The notes under the pieces: generated by a model | Databases searched by the model: none | The model's input: only the letters and a program-made list of their open reading frames with translations | What the model was told of the DNA's origin: nothing | NCBI GenBank assembly: GCA_012026885.1 | Contig: VEPL01000027.1 | Span: 62,001 to 126,000 of the forward strand | From: Betaproteobacteria bacterium | GTDB taxonomy: Bacteria > Pseudomonadota > Gammaproteobacteria > Burkholderiales > Rhodocyclaceae | Direction of reading: 5' to 3' | Length of the DNA: 64,000 nucleotides | Part shown: piece after piece, positions 21,556 through 30,142 of the stretch | How the letters are laid out: each line of letters opens with the position of its first letter | How positions within the stretch are numbered: the stretch's first letter is position 1 | Made by a program: the position numbers and the translations under genes

Positions 21556-21728
21556 CACAGGTCTTTTCGGGTGTATGCAGCGATCATGGCGGTTGCAGGC
21601 GTTGCACCTTAGCGACTCGGTCACGCGCGGTCAACCGTCCCGGACGGCCGCTAATCGCCGGCGCGAATGGCGTGATATGCTCATTTAGTCGTGCCGACGA
21701 TGAACAATAAAAGGGAGGGCTGGGCCAA

Positions 21729-23675
21729 GTGCCGGAGACGACCAGCACCATCCGCCGCTTGAGAGGCTCGCTGGCGGCGCGCATCCTGACCGGGGTGACG
21801 GTGGCCGTCGGCTTTGCGCTGGCGCTGACCACGGCCTATTTCTCGATCGAGCAGCGTGCCGCGCTGGACCGGGACTTCCGCGACCAGAGTCAGTCCTTCG
21901 CCGATGCCCTGGCGGCGTTTGCGATCGAGCAACTGGTCGCGATCGATTACCCGTCGCTGGAGTATGCCATCGGCGTCGCGGGCAGGAAGAACGAGGAAAT
22001 CCAGCAGATCGAGGTCCTGCACGAGGGCAGGTTGGCCGCGTTGTACCGACGCTCGGAACATTCCGCCGGAGCTTCCTTCAATTCGGCGGTCACCTGGCAG
22101 GACGGCACCGGGATCGGCGAGGTGCGGATCGTTTTTTCGACCAATCACCTGGCTGCCCTGCGCAATGTGGCCCTGCGCGATTCACTCGTCACGATGCTGG
22201 CCATTTTCGTGGCGCTCGGGGCTTCGCTGGGTTTTCTCCTGCGGCGCGGGGTTATCAGGCCGGTCGAGGAACTGACCGCGCGCATCGAACAGGCCATCGG
22301 CGACGCCCTGCCCGAACTGGCGGACAGTCACGACAAGGACCTCGGAACTCTCGATGAGATCATACGGCTCGAGCGGCGTTTCACCAGCCTGCTCGACGGT
22401 CTCGAGCTGCGCGACAGGGCGCGGAGTCTGGCGGAAAAGGCACTGATCGAGAATCAGCAGAACCTCGAGCGCCTGGTCGGGGAGAGAACCGACAGCCTGC
22501 GGGCCGCCGAACAGGAAGCCGTCCGGCAAAGTCAGGTCAAGTCGCAATTCCTGGCCGCCGCCAGCCACGACTTGCGCCAGCCGATGCAGGCGATCGGCCT
22601 GTTCCTGCACGCGCTCGAGCGTAGCAAGGTCAACCCCGAGCAGGCGCAGCTTGTCGCCAGCCTGTCGGCATCGGCCCGGCTGTTGGGCGAGTTGCTCGAC
22701 GCACTGCTCGACATATCGAAGCTCGATGCCGGGGCGGTCGTCCCCAATGTCGCCCCGGTCGATATCTATGGCGTATTCGCGGAGCTCGAGGGGGAGTTTT
22801 CACAGCTGGCGCTGGCGAAGATGTTGCGATTCATCATCGTCATGCCACCGCAGACACCCGTGATCCAGACCGACCAGCGTCTGCTGCTGGCCATCCTGCG
22901 CAACCTCGTCGGCAATGCCATCAAGTACACCGACCGGGGTGGAGTCCTGATCGCCGCCCGCCGGCGGCGCGGCGAATTGCTCATCCAGGTCTGGGATACC
23001 GGAATCGGCATCGCCGCTGCCGATCGCGAGCAGGTCTACCGGGAGTTTTTCCAGGTACATAACCCGCAGCGCGATCGCAGCCGGGGCCTCGGCCTTGGCC
23101 TTTCGATCGTCAGGCGCCTGGTCACCCTGCTCGGCTACGAAATCGACTGTCGGTCGGTACCCGGAAAGGGGACGGTTTTCACCATCCGTGTTCCCGATCC
23201 GCTTATCGCCAACCGCGGGCTGTCGGACAGCGAGGCCATGCCGGCTGAAGAGCTTGGTGACGTGAGTTTCCTCAGGGGGCGCCGCGTCGTGATAATCGAG
23301 GACGATCAACTCGCCGCCGAAGGACTTTGCGCGATGCTCGGCTCCTACGGCCTGATCGTCACCGCCTTCGCCAATGCCGGCGAGGCCCTGGCCGCACCCG
23401 ACCTGACGGGTGCCGACTTCTACGTTTCCGATTACCGCCTGCCAGGGAGCATGGACGGCCTCCAGTTGCTCCAGACGATCCGCCAGCGGGCCGGCCGGCC
23501 AGTGGACGGCCTGATCGTCACCGGCGACACCGCCGCCGAACAGATGGGCGTCTTTGCGGCGAGCGGATGGCGCGTCCTGCACAAGCCGGTGTGTCCCGTG
23601 ACGCTGATCGCCGCGATCCGCGATGCCGTGCGGCCGTCGGGCAGTGCGGGCAGGCGCAGAAGCGCCAGCCGCTGA
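21729..23675 (+). CDS. Hybrid sensor histidine kinase with C-terminal receiver
   Basis: The 648-residue kinase starts at GTG 21729 with AGGGAGGG nine bases upstream. Two membrane helices (residues of about 18-40 and 150-172) enclose a small periplasmic region of about 110 residues. A HAMP-like linker and coiled coil follow, then the H-box ASHDLRQPMQA (phospho-acceptor H280), the N-box NLVGNAIKYTD, the G boxes DTGIGIA and GLGLGLSI, and a receiver domain with D568 in VSDYRLPG and K619. The H-box type resembles NahK/ErcS-like kinases. No DNA-binding partner gene is adjacent; phosphate would leave via an unlinked phosphotransferase or regulator. Confidence 0.92.
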   Translation: MPETTSTIRRLRGSLAARILTGVTVAVGFALALTTAYFSIEQRAALDRDFRDQSQSFADALAAFAIEQLVAIDYPSLEYAIGVAGRKNEEIQQIEVLHEGRLAALYRRSEHSAGASFNSAVTWQDGTGIGEVRIVFSTNHLAALRNVALRDSLVTMLAIFVALGASLGFLLRRGVIRPVEELTARIEQAIGDALPELADSHDKDLGTLDEIIRLERRFTSLLDGLELRDRARSLAEKALIENQQNLERLVGERTDSLRAAEQEAVRQSQVKSQFLAAASHDLRQPMQAIGLFLHALERSKVNPEQAQLVASLSASARLLGELLDALLDISKLDAGAVVPNVAPVDIYGVFAELEGEFSQLALAKMLRFIIVMPPQTPVIQTDQRLLLAILRNLVGNAIKYTDRGGVLIAARRRRGELLIQVWDTGIGIAAADREQVYREFFQVHNPQRDRSRGLGLGLSIVRRLVTLLGYEIDCRSVPGKGTVFTIRVPDPLIANRGLSDSEAMPAEELGDVSFLRGRRVVIIEDDQLAAEGLCAMLGSYGLIVTAFANAGEALAAPDLTGADFYVSDYRLPGSMDGLQLLQTIRQRAGRPVDGLIVTGDTAAEQMGVFAASGWRVLHKPVCPVTLIAAIRDAVRPSGSAGRRRSASR

Positions 23676-24220
23676 TGCGCACGTGCCGCCGCGATGCTTA
23701 CGGTTGCGCCGCCCGGGGGGGCTTGCCGGTGCGTCGGCTAGCACTGGTGACGATTCTGGTCCTGTTCGCGGCGGGTTGCGCTTCGCCGCCGCCGGCCCCC
23801 TTCGATCCTGCCGTCCGCCTGCTCGAGGCCGGTGAGCCGGTCCGCTTGCGCGTGCCCGCTGAACTGATGCACAACCACGACATGGAAGAGCCGGCCTACG
23901 ATGCGGCCGAAGGCTACCGCCCGATTCCCACCTACCCGGGCGAACTGCTGCTGACCGACCGCCGCTTGCTGTTCATCGTCACGCCGGCCGGGCCGGAGGT
24001 ATCCTGGGTCTCCATCCCGTACGCCGCGATCGCCCGCGCCCGCCCCAGCCGGACGCCGCTCCTGCACTACATCGTGGTGTGGGACGCCGACGGCCATGCC
24101 GATAGCTTCATCGTCGATGCGAGCGTCGTGCAGTCGCTGCACCGGGGCCTGGGCGAGGCCCTGATGGCCAGGGGCAGAATGTCGCTGCCGCCGACACCGC
24201 CCCGACATCTCGCGCCCTGA
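23675..24220 (+). CDS. Lipoprotein with GRAM/PH-like domain
   Basis: This is a small lipoprotein of unknown function. The sequence RRLALVTILVLFAAGCASPP is a clear lipoprotein signal with an A-A-G-C lipobox. The body contains GELLLTDRRLLFIV...WVSIPYAAIARA, which resembles bacterial GRAM/PH-like folds. ATG 23675 shares its A with the kinase stop (TGATG), indicating coupling to the kinase. A GTG at 23729, eight bases after a run of seven G, would give a more compact signal peptide (Cys at residue 17) and is a serious alternative start. A functional link to the kinase is inferred from the overlap alone. Confidence 0.65.
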   Translation: MRTCRRDAYGCAARGGLPVRRLALVTILVLFAAGCASPPPAPFDPAVRLLEAGEPVRLRVPAELMHNHDMEEPAYDAAEGYRPIPTYPGELLLTDRRLLFIVTPAGPEVSWVSIPYAAIARARPSRTPLLHYIVVWDADGHADSFIVDASVVQSLHRGLGEALMARGRMSLPPTPPRHLAP

Positions 24221-24243
24221 CGGCGGGGAGCAAACCAGCTACC

Positions 24244-24283
24244 TGCCCATCGGGCCCCGGAATATCGGGGCGCCGATGGGCCA
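24244..24283. terminator. Long hairpin between convergent genes
   Basis: A stem of about 15 base pairs with one bulge (24245-24259 with 24266-24281, loop GAATAT) lies between the ends of the lipoprotein gene and the convergent small exported protein gene. No T tract follows on either strand, so it may be a bidirectional or 3'-end-protecting hairpin rather than a classical terminator. Confidence 0.45.
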
Positions 24284-24287
24284 TGCC

Positions 24288-24617
24288 TCAGGCGCCGTGC
24301 GGGTCAAACGCGCACTTGATGTAATCGCACTCGGGTGATTGATTGTGGTCGTGCGAATTGCCCGGATCGATCTCCTGCGACGTGCACATCGCCGCCATAT
24401 TGTGCGCGCTCCCCCCGAAGTTGAATTTGCAGGAACGGACAAGATCGTTTCCGTTTCCGGCGCCGGCATCGGAATCGCGGGTGTATTGCAACAGCTTCGG
24501 GTTCTGGCCGATGGCCAGTCCCTTCCCCGGGTTCGACGCCGACTGTTGGGCATGCGACAGGGGTGCGGCCAGAGTCAGGGCGAGGGTGAATGTGGCTGCG
24601 AGCAGTTTGCGCGTCAT
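24288..24617 (-). CDS. Small exported cysteine-containing protein, unknown
   Basis: The 109-residue protein has a clean Sec signal (MTRKLLAATFTLALTLAAPLSHA, probable cleavage after AHA-type site near residue 23). The mature part is Asn/Asp-rich, with four Cys (in SCKF, MCTS, ECDY and KCAF) that could form two disulfides. No family is recognised. GAGAGA precedes the ATG by about 11 bases. It stands alone between convergent neighbours, beside a gene remnant at 24776-24853, and may have arrived with a rearrangement. Confidence 0.6.
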   Translation of the reverse strand: MTRKLLAATFTLALTLAAPLSHAQQSASNPGKGLAIGQNPKLLQYTRDSDAGAGNGNDLVRSCKFNFGGSAHNMAAMCTSQEIDPGNSHDHNQSPECDYIKCAFDPHGA

Positions 24618-24775
24618 GATTCTGGTTCTCTCGGCAAGGCGGTCCGGAGCGGACCCATGGTTGCCAAGTGTATGCAGGAAACCTGCTGCGATTCGTGAAG
24701 GATTCCACCCTTTGCCGAAGAATTTTCTGCATGACCGTCAATGGACTTTGGCAATCCCGGCGCTTCCCTGGCAAC

Positions 24776-24853
24776 GGGTCGCCATCTGCGTGGCGACCGG
24801 CGTTGCCGAAGGTGCACAACCGGTGGTCGATGGCCGTGGCTACAGGTCGCCGG
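24776..24853 (+). pseudogene. Remnant of an mmsA-like aldehyde dehydrogenase gene
   Basis: Bases 24790-24853 align with 19292-19356 inside mmsA with seven substitutions and a one-base deletion, about 88% identity by eye. The encoded peptide [17 protein letters not shown] compares with [17 protein letters not shown] in MmsA, and weaker protein similarity reaches upstream to about 24776. No larger open frame surrounds it. The remnant runs antisense into the end of the kinase gene and contains that gene's stop codon (24840-24842). Confidence 0.6.
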
Positions 24854-25964
24854 TTGTTTTCCCCGGCAGCCATTTCAGCAGCACGCTGCGCAGGACTTCG
24901 GGCGCTACCGGCTTGCCGATATGGTCGCTCATGCCAGCCTCGAGGCAGGCCTTGCGATCCTCGTCGAAGGCGTTGGCGGTCAGCGCGATGATCGGCGTGT
25001 CGGCGTAAGCCGGAATCTGCCGGAGGGCTCGTGTTGCCTCGAGACCGGTCATCTGCGGCATCTGGACGTCGAGCAGGATGAGCGGGTAGCGTGCGCTTTC
25101 CGCCTTCGCGACCGCCTGAGCCCCGTCTCCGGCAAGGTCGACCAGTAGACCCATGCCGGCCAGCAGTTCGGACAGGACCTCCTGATTGATCGGGTCGTCC
25201 TCGGCAAGCAGGATCCGGATACCGGAGAGCCGGGCGGCATCCGCCTCGTCTTGAACCGCCGCGGGCGCTGCGGGTACGGCGGGCGCTCCCGGTGCCAGCT
25301 TGGCAAGCGTTACGGCGAACCAGAAGGTCGAACCGTTGCCGGGCTGGCTGACGACGCCGATCGCGCCGCCCATCATCTCGGTCAGCCGCTTGCTGATCGC
25401 GAGTCCCAGACCGGTGCCGCCATATTTGCGCGTGGTTGATCCGTCGGCCTGCTCGAAGGCCCTGAACAGGCGTGCCTGATCGTCTTCCGAGATGCCGATC
25501 CCGGTGTCCTGTACCTCGCAGCGCAGGACGACGCGGTCTGCGTGGTCCTCGACCAGGCGCATGCGGATCGTGACGCTCCCGGACTCCGTAAACTTGACGG
25601 CATTGCCGGCGAGGTTGAGCAGTATCTGCACCAGGCGGGATGGGTCGCCCCGCAAGCTCAGGGCCGAGATCTCCGGCGGCAACTCGATGCGCAGCTGCAG
25701 CCCCTTTTCGCTGGCCCGCGTTGCGATCAGGCTGGTCAGCTTGCGCAGGAGCTCATTGATCCGGAAGTCGATGTTCTCGAGCGCGAACTGCTCGGCCTCG
25801 ATCTTGGAAAGATCGAGTATGTCGTTGATGATGGTCAGCAGGTGGTGCGATGCCTGGTGGATCTTGCCCAGCTGGCTGCGCACCTTTTCATCGGTCACCC
25901 GCCGCAGGGCCAGTTCGTTCATGCCCATGATCCCGTTGAGCGGGGTGCGCAGTTCATGGCTCAT
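24840..25964 (-). CDS. Hybrid histidine kinase, catalytic and receiver part (frameshifted from its sensor)
   Basis: This 374-residue frame opens at the H-box [11 protein letters not shown] (H3) and continues through N-box [32 protein letters not shown] and a receiver domain ([13 protein letters not shown], phospho-Asp in [13 protein letters not shown], Lys in GKPV). The frame is open upstream of its first ATG, encoding SASRAKSTFLAN, the normal lead-in to this H-box. That shows it is the second half of one gene with 25954-27027, broken by a 2-base slip in a CG tract (26033-26043). A restored gene would encode about 729 residues. The stop codon lies in mmsA-like remnant sequence. Confidence 0.8.
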   Translation of the reverse strand: MSHELRTPLNGIMGMNELALRRVTDEKVRSQLGKIHQASHHLLTIINDILDLSKIEAEQFALENIDFRINELLRKLTSLIATRASEKGLQLRIELPPEISALSLRGDPSRLVQILLNLAGNAVKFTESGSVTIRMRLVEDHADRVVLRCEVQDTGIGISEDDQARLFRAFEQADGSTTRKYGGTGLGLAISKRLTEMMGGAIGVVSQPGNGSTFWFAVTLAKLAPGAPAVPAAPAAVQDEADAARLSGIRILLAEDDPINQEVLSELLAGMGLLVDLAGDGAQAVAKAESARYPLILLDVQMPQMTGLEATRALRQIPAYADTPIIALTANAFDEDRKACLEAGMSDHIGKPVAPEVLRSVLLKWLPGKTTGDL

Positions 25965-27027
25965 GTTGGCGAGGAAGGTGCTCTTCGCGCGGCTGGCCGA
26001 TTCGGCCTGGTCGCGCGCGGCGAGCGCGTCTTCGCGCGCGCGCCAGCGCGTCCTGGGTTTGCGCCAGGCGGGCCAGCGAGCGGCTCAGCGCCAGATAGAA
26101 CAGGGCGAGCAGGATGCCGACGAGGGTGACGGCGGCAACGATGACCCGGAATTCGTGCCCGAGCTTTTCCCGGATTTCGGCGACGGAGTGCCCGACCGCG
26201 AAGCTCAAACCGTATTGCGGCAGCCGGTGAAAGCCGTATACGCGGTCTAGGCCATCGACCGTCCCCAGCGCACGGTAACTCCCGGAGACAGGCGCTCCGG
26301 GTTCCAGGTAAGGGCGGCCAGTCGCCACCAGGCCGATGGCCCCTTCAGGTTCCGGGTGGCGGGCCATCAAGGCGCCGCCGTCGCGCACTGCCCACGTGAC
26401 GCTGCCTGGCGGGAGGGCCAGCTTGACCGCGAAGTCGGAGAACAGGGAGGGGCTGACCGATGCGACGAACACCCCGGCGAACTTGCCGTCATCGTAGATC
26501 GGGCGGGTGAACTGGATCGACCACTTGCCGGACACCTTGCCCTTGAGTGGCTTGCTGATGAACAGCCGGTCCGTATCCGGATTGTCGGCGTGGATGCGGA
26601 AGTGCTCGCGATCGCTCAGGTCGATGCGGTCGTCAGGCTTGGCCAGATTGGAGAATTCCAGGATGCCGTCGGGGCCGATCACGCCGGCCTGGAAGGCGAT
26701 GTCGCTGATGCTCTGGCGGGAGCGGACGAAATCGGAGAAGGCACGCGAGTCGCCGTCCCAGCGGCTGCGCGCATCCAGGGCGAAATCGTCGAGGCGCTTG
26801 ATCGTCGCCAGTGCGAATTCGGCGAAGACATGTGCTTGGGCACTTGCCCGGTCTTGCGCTTCTTGGATGGCTCGCTGTTCGATATGGCGGATCTCGAAGA
26901 TCGCCAGAGCCACGATCAGGCCGAAGAAGACCGCCAGCGCGACCAGGATCTGACGGCGCAGGGCATCGGTGGAGCGGGCAGGGGCTAACGCGCCCAGTGC
27001 GCCGGAGGGTTGCGGTTGTTCGGCCAT
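25954..27027 (-). CDS. Membrane sensor part of the split hybrid kinase (dCache-like)
   Basis: This 357-residue frame has a first membrane helix at residues 26-46, a periplasmic dCache/PDC-like sensor (GVIGPDGILEFSNL, DLSDREHFRIH, then SGKWSIQFTRPIYDDGKFAGVFVASVSP), and a second helix at about 293-315. After a short coiled segment the frame shifts within the CG repeat near residue 331 and reads an Arg-rich out-of-frame tail to a stop at 25954. The expected continuation (Glu-Asp-Ala-Leu...) is present in the other frame leading to the H-box. As read, it would be a sensor without a kinase. Confidence 0.75.
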   Translation of the reverse strand: MAEQPQPSGALGALAPARSTDALRRQILVALAVFFGLIVALAIFEIRHIEQRAIQEAQDRASAQAHVFAEFALATIKRLDDFALDARSRWDGDSRAFSDFVRSRQSISDIAFQAGVIGPDGILEFSNLAKPDDRIDLSDREHFRIHADNPDTDRLFISKPLKGKVSGKWSIQFTRPIYDDGKFAGVFVASVSPSLFSDFAVKLALPPGSVTWAVRDGGALMARHPEPEGAIGLVATGRPYLEPGAPVSGSYRALGTVDGLDRVYGFHRLPQYGLSFAVGHSVAEIREKLGHEFRVIVAAVTLVGILLALFYLALSRSLARLAQTQDALARARRRARRARPGRIGQPREEHLPRQHEP

Positions 27028-27093
27028 GATCGGGGCGCGGGTTGCATTATGTCCATTTTATGCCGTTGGGGGTTCCGGTGTTGCGAATGTCCG

Positions 27094-28905
27094 TCAGCCG
27101 GCCGTGCGGATCAGCGACAGCAGATCGTCGCCGTAGTGCTCGATCTTGGCCGTACCCATGCCGGTGATGCCGGCGAGCATGCCGCGGCTGGCCGGCCTCA
27201 TCTCGGCGAGTTCGCGCAGCGTCCGGTCGTGCAGGATCACGTAGGCGGGTACGGCCTGCTCGCGGGCAGCGTCGGCGCGCCACTGGCGCAACAGCTGGAA
27301 CAGGCCATCGTCGGCGGGCGATAGCGCGGCGGTGTCGGTGCGGCCGCTGCGGGGCGCTGCCTTGCGCCGTACAGGCCGGCGCAGTTGCACCGTGCGTGCG
27401 CCCTTGAGCACTTCGCGTGCGGCTTCGGTGAGTTGCAGGGCGCCATGTTCGGCCATGTCGACATGGGCCAGACCGGCGGCGGCAAGCTGGCGGAAGACGC
27501 TCTTCCAGCCGTGCTCGTCGAGGTCGGCACCGACGCCGAAGGTCGGCAGGCGGTCGTGCCCCCACTGGCGGACCTTTTCGGTCGCCTTGCCGCGCAGGAT
27601 GTCGGTCAGGTGGCCTACGCCGAAGCGCATGCCGGTGCGGAGGATGGCCGAGAGCGCCTTCTGAGCCGCCTGCGTACCGTCCCACAATTCCGGCGGCTCG
27701 GCACAGACGTCGCAATTGCCGCAGGGGTCGCGCTGCTCGCCGAAGTAGTCGAGCAGCACCTGGCGGCGGCAGCGCGGTGCCTCGCAGTAGGCGAGCAGCG
27801 CGGTCAACCGCTGCGCCTCGAGGATTTTCTGGCCCTCGCCGGCGCCGGATTCGGCGATGCGCGCGTGCTGCAGGGCGACGTCCTGCATACCATAGGCCAT
27901 CCAGGCCTCGGATGGCTCCCCGTCGCGCCCGGCGCGGCCAGTTTCCTGGTAGTAGGCCTCGATGCTCTTGGGCAGGTCGAGATGCGCGACGAAGCGGACA
28001 TCCGGCTTGTCGATGCCCATGCCGAAGGCAATCGTCGCGCAGATCACCAGTCCCTCTTCGCGCAGGAAACGGCGCTGGTTGGCGGCGCGCTGGTCGGCCG
28101 GCAGGCCGGCATGGTAGGGCAACGCCGGGTAGCCTTGGGCGCTGAGCCAGGCGGCGGTCTCCTCGACCTTCTTGCGCGACAGGCAATAGACGATGCCGGC
28201 CTGCCCGCGGCGGCCGGCGAGGAAGGCGAGCAACTGCTGGCGGGCGTTGTCCTTCTCGACGACGGTGTAGCGGATGTTCGGGCGGTCGAAGCTGGAGAGA
28301 AAGACACGCGCTTCGCCCAGGCCGAGGCGCCGGAGGATCTCGTTGCGCGTCGCCTGGTCGGCGGTGGCGGTCAGGGCGATGCGCGGCACCTGCGGGTAGC
28401 GTTCGTGCAGGGCCGAGAGCTGCAGGTATTCTGGCCGGAAATCGTGGCCCCATTGCGAGACACAGTGCGCTTCGTCGATCGCGAACAGGGCCAGCTTGCC
28501 CGCTTCTGAGAGGGCGTCGAGCATGGCCAGCGTGCGGTCGAGCAGCAGGCGCTCGGGGGCGATGTAGACGAGGTCGAGGTTGCCACTGAACATCGCCTGC
28601 TCGACGGCCTGCGCCGCCTGCCAGGCGAGCGTCGAGTTGAGGACGGCGGCCCGGACCCCGAGTTGGGTCAGGGCGTCGACCTGGTCCTGCATCAGCGCGA
28701 TCAGCGGCGAGACGATGACGGCGCAACCCGGCCGGAGCAGCGCAGGAATCTGGTAGCAGAGGCTCTTGCCGCCGCCGGTCGGCATCAGGACGAGCGCGTC
28801 GCCGCCGGTGGCGACATGTTCGATGATCTCGGCTTGGGCGCCGCGAAAGGCGGGATAGCCGAAGACCTCGCGCAGGACGTTCACGGCGGCGGTTGCGGTC
28901 GACAC
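27094..28905 (-). CDS. recQ: ATP-dependent DNA helicase RecQ
   Basis: The 603-residue 3'-5' helicase acts in recombination and replication-fork repair. It has Walker A PTGGGKSLCYQIP, the DEAH-type box AIDEAHCVSQWGHDFRPEY, motif VI with QETGRAGRDGEPS, a zinc-binding RQC segment with four Cys (CEAPRCRR...CGNCDVC), and a C-terminal HRDC domain (about residues 520-600). It is full length for the family. It lies 4 bases after lpxH, in the same direction. Confidence 0.97.
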   Translation of the reverse strand: MSTATAAVNVLREVFGYPAFRGAQAEIIEHVATGGDALVLMPTGGGKSLCYQIPALLRPGCAVIVSPLIALMQDQVDALTQLGVRAAVLNSTLAWQAAQAVEQAMFSGNLDLVYIAPERLLLDRTLAMLDALSEAGKLALFAIDEAHCVSQWGHDFRPEYLQLSALHERYPQVPRIALTATADQATRNEILRRLGLGEARVFLSSFDRPNIRYTVVEKDNARQQLLAFLAGRRGQAGIVYCLSRKKVEETAAWLSAQGYPALPYHAGLPADQRAANQRRFLREEGLVICATIAFGMGIDKPDVRFVAHLDLPKSIEAYYQETGRAGRDGEPSEAWMAYGMQDVALQHARIAESGAGEGQKILEAQRLTALLAYCEAPRCRRQVLLDYFGEQRDPCGNCDVCAEPPELWDGTQAAQKALSAILRTGMRFGVGHLTDILRGKATEKVRQWGHDRLPTFGVGADLDEHGWKSVFRQLAAAGLAHVDMAEHGALQLTEAAREVLKGARTVQLRRPVRRKAAPRSGRTDTAALSPADDGLFQLLRQWRADAAREQAVPAYVILHDRTLRELAEMRPASRGMLAGITGMGTAKIEHYGDDLLSLIRTAG

Positions 28906-28909
28906 GGAT

Positions 28910-29638
28910 TCAGGGCCGATTTTCAGGGAGGACAGCTTCGCGCGTCAGGGTTTCGCCGTCCCAGGCAAGGCATTCGCCGCGATCTTCGTGCCAGTCGGCA
29001 AGTACCCAGCGCTCGACGTGGATGCCGTCGACGATGTGGTCGTGCGTCGCCGGCCGGTGGGTGTGGCCGTGGATGAAGGTGGCGTAGGCGTGGTCGCGCA
29101 GGAAGTCGTCGGTTGCCGCCGGATTGAGGTCGGCATAGACGGCGCGCGCCATGTTGCGGCTGCGCCAGCGGAAATAGCGCGCGATGATGCGGCGCAGCCA
29201 GCGCGGCCGGGCGAGCATGCGCCGTTGCCATTCGGGTGAACGCACCCTGGCGCGGAAGGCCATGTAGCCGTTGTCGTCGAGGCATAGCGCATCGCCGTGG
29301 GCGAGGACGAAGCTCCACTCGGGCAGCAGCAGGTCGTGCGGGTCGGCGAGCAGGCGAATGCCGGCGGCGGCCGCGAAGCGCTCGCCAATGAGGAAATCGC
29401 GGTTGCCGTGCATGAAGGCTATCCGTACCCCTGCATCGGCAGCCGCACGCAGGGCCGACACGATGCGCGCGTTGTACGGGTCGTCGAGGTCGTCGTCGCC
29501 GATCCAGGCCTCGAACAGGTCGCCGAGGATGTAGAGTGCGTCGGCCCGGCGCACCCGCCCGGCGAGAAAGCCGAGGAACAAAGCAGTCGCCCCGGGTGAC
29601 CGGGGCGACAGGTGCAGGGGGGCAACGAAGAGGATCAG
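28910..29638 (-). CDS. lpxH: UDP-2,3-diacylglucosamine diphosphatase LpxH, unusual N-terminus
   Basis: LpxH removes UMP from UDP-2,3-diacylglucosamine to give lipid X in lipid A synthesis. Motifs of the metallophosphoesterase are present: [28 protein letters not shown] and HGHTHRP. Homology extends upstream of the first conventional start (TTG at 29581) to 29638, where the frame reads [19 protein letters not shown]. LpxH proteins normally have a Ser-Asp before the Leu-His here, so the first metal-ligand Asp of D-x-H is missing. The only in-frame initiator covering that strand is CTG 29638, overlapping the ppiB stop. The start is therefore uncertain; the minimal gene is 28910-29581. Confidence 0.82.
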   Translation of the reverse strand: MILFVAPLHLSPRSPGATALFLGFLAGRVRRADALYILGDLFEAWIGDDDLDDPYNARIVSALRAAADAGVRIAFMHGNRDFLIGERFAAAAGIRLLADPHDLLLPEWSFVLAHGDALCLDDNGYMAFRARVRSPEWQRRMLARPRWLRRIIARYFRWRSRNMARAVYADLNPAATDDFLRDHAYATFIHGHTHRPATHDHIVDGIHVERWVLADWHEDRGECLAWDGETLTREAVLPENRP

Positions 29639-30132
29639 ACGACTTCCGCCTTCTGGATCACCACGTCCTCGACCGGGACGTCCTGGTGGAAGCCCTTGTT
29701 GCCGGTGCGCACGGCGCGGATCGCGTCGACCACGTCGAGGCCATCGACAACCTCGCCGAACACGCAGTAGCCCCAGCCCTGGCCCATCGGCGACTTGAAG
29801 TTGAGGAAATCGTTGTCGACGACGTTGATGAAGAACTGGGCGGTGGCCGAGTGCGGATCGTTGGTGCGGGCCATGGCGACGCTGCCGCGCTTGTTCTTGA
29901 GACCGTTGGCGGCCTCGTTGTCGATCGGCGCGTTAGTCTTCTTCTGGTTCATCCCGGGCTCCATGCCGCCGCCCTGGATCATGAAATTCTTGATCACGCG
30001 ATGGAAGATGGTGCCGTCGTAGTGGCCGGCCTCGACATAGGCGAGAAAATTGGCGACCGTCTTCGGCGCCTTCTCGGCGTCGAGCTTGAGGGTGATGGCA
30101 CCGTGGCTGGTGCTGAGCTTGACTTGCGACAT
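29635..30132 (-). CDS. ppiB: Cytoplasmic peptidyl-prolyl isomerase PpiB (cyclophilin)
   Basis: The 165-residue cyclophilin has no signal peptide: [18 protein letters not shown]. The active-site regions [15 protein letters not shown] and [13 protein letters not shown] are intact. It catalyses cis-trans isomerisation of Xaa-Pro bonds during folding. The start at ATG 30132 was chosen from the family start; the frame runs further upstream without homology. It is downstream of its exported paralogue by 10 bases, indicating tandem duplication with divergence in location. Confidence 0.96.
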   Translation of the reverse strand: MSQVKLSTSHGAITLKLDAEKAPKTVANFLAYVEAGHYDGTIFHRVIKNFMIQGGGMEPGMNQKKTNAPIDNEAANGLKNKRGSVAMARTNDPHSATAQFFINVVDNDFLNFKSPMGQGWGYCVFGEVVDGLDVVDAIRAVRTGNKGFHQDVPVEDVVIQKAEVV

Positions 30133-30142
30133 GCGGGTTTCC

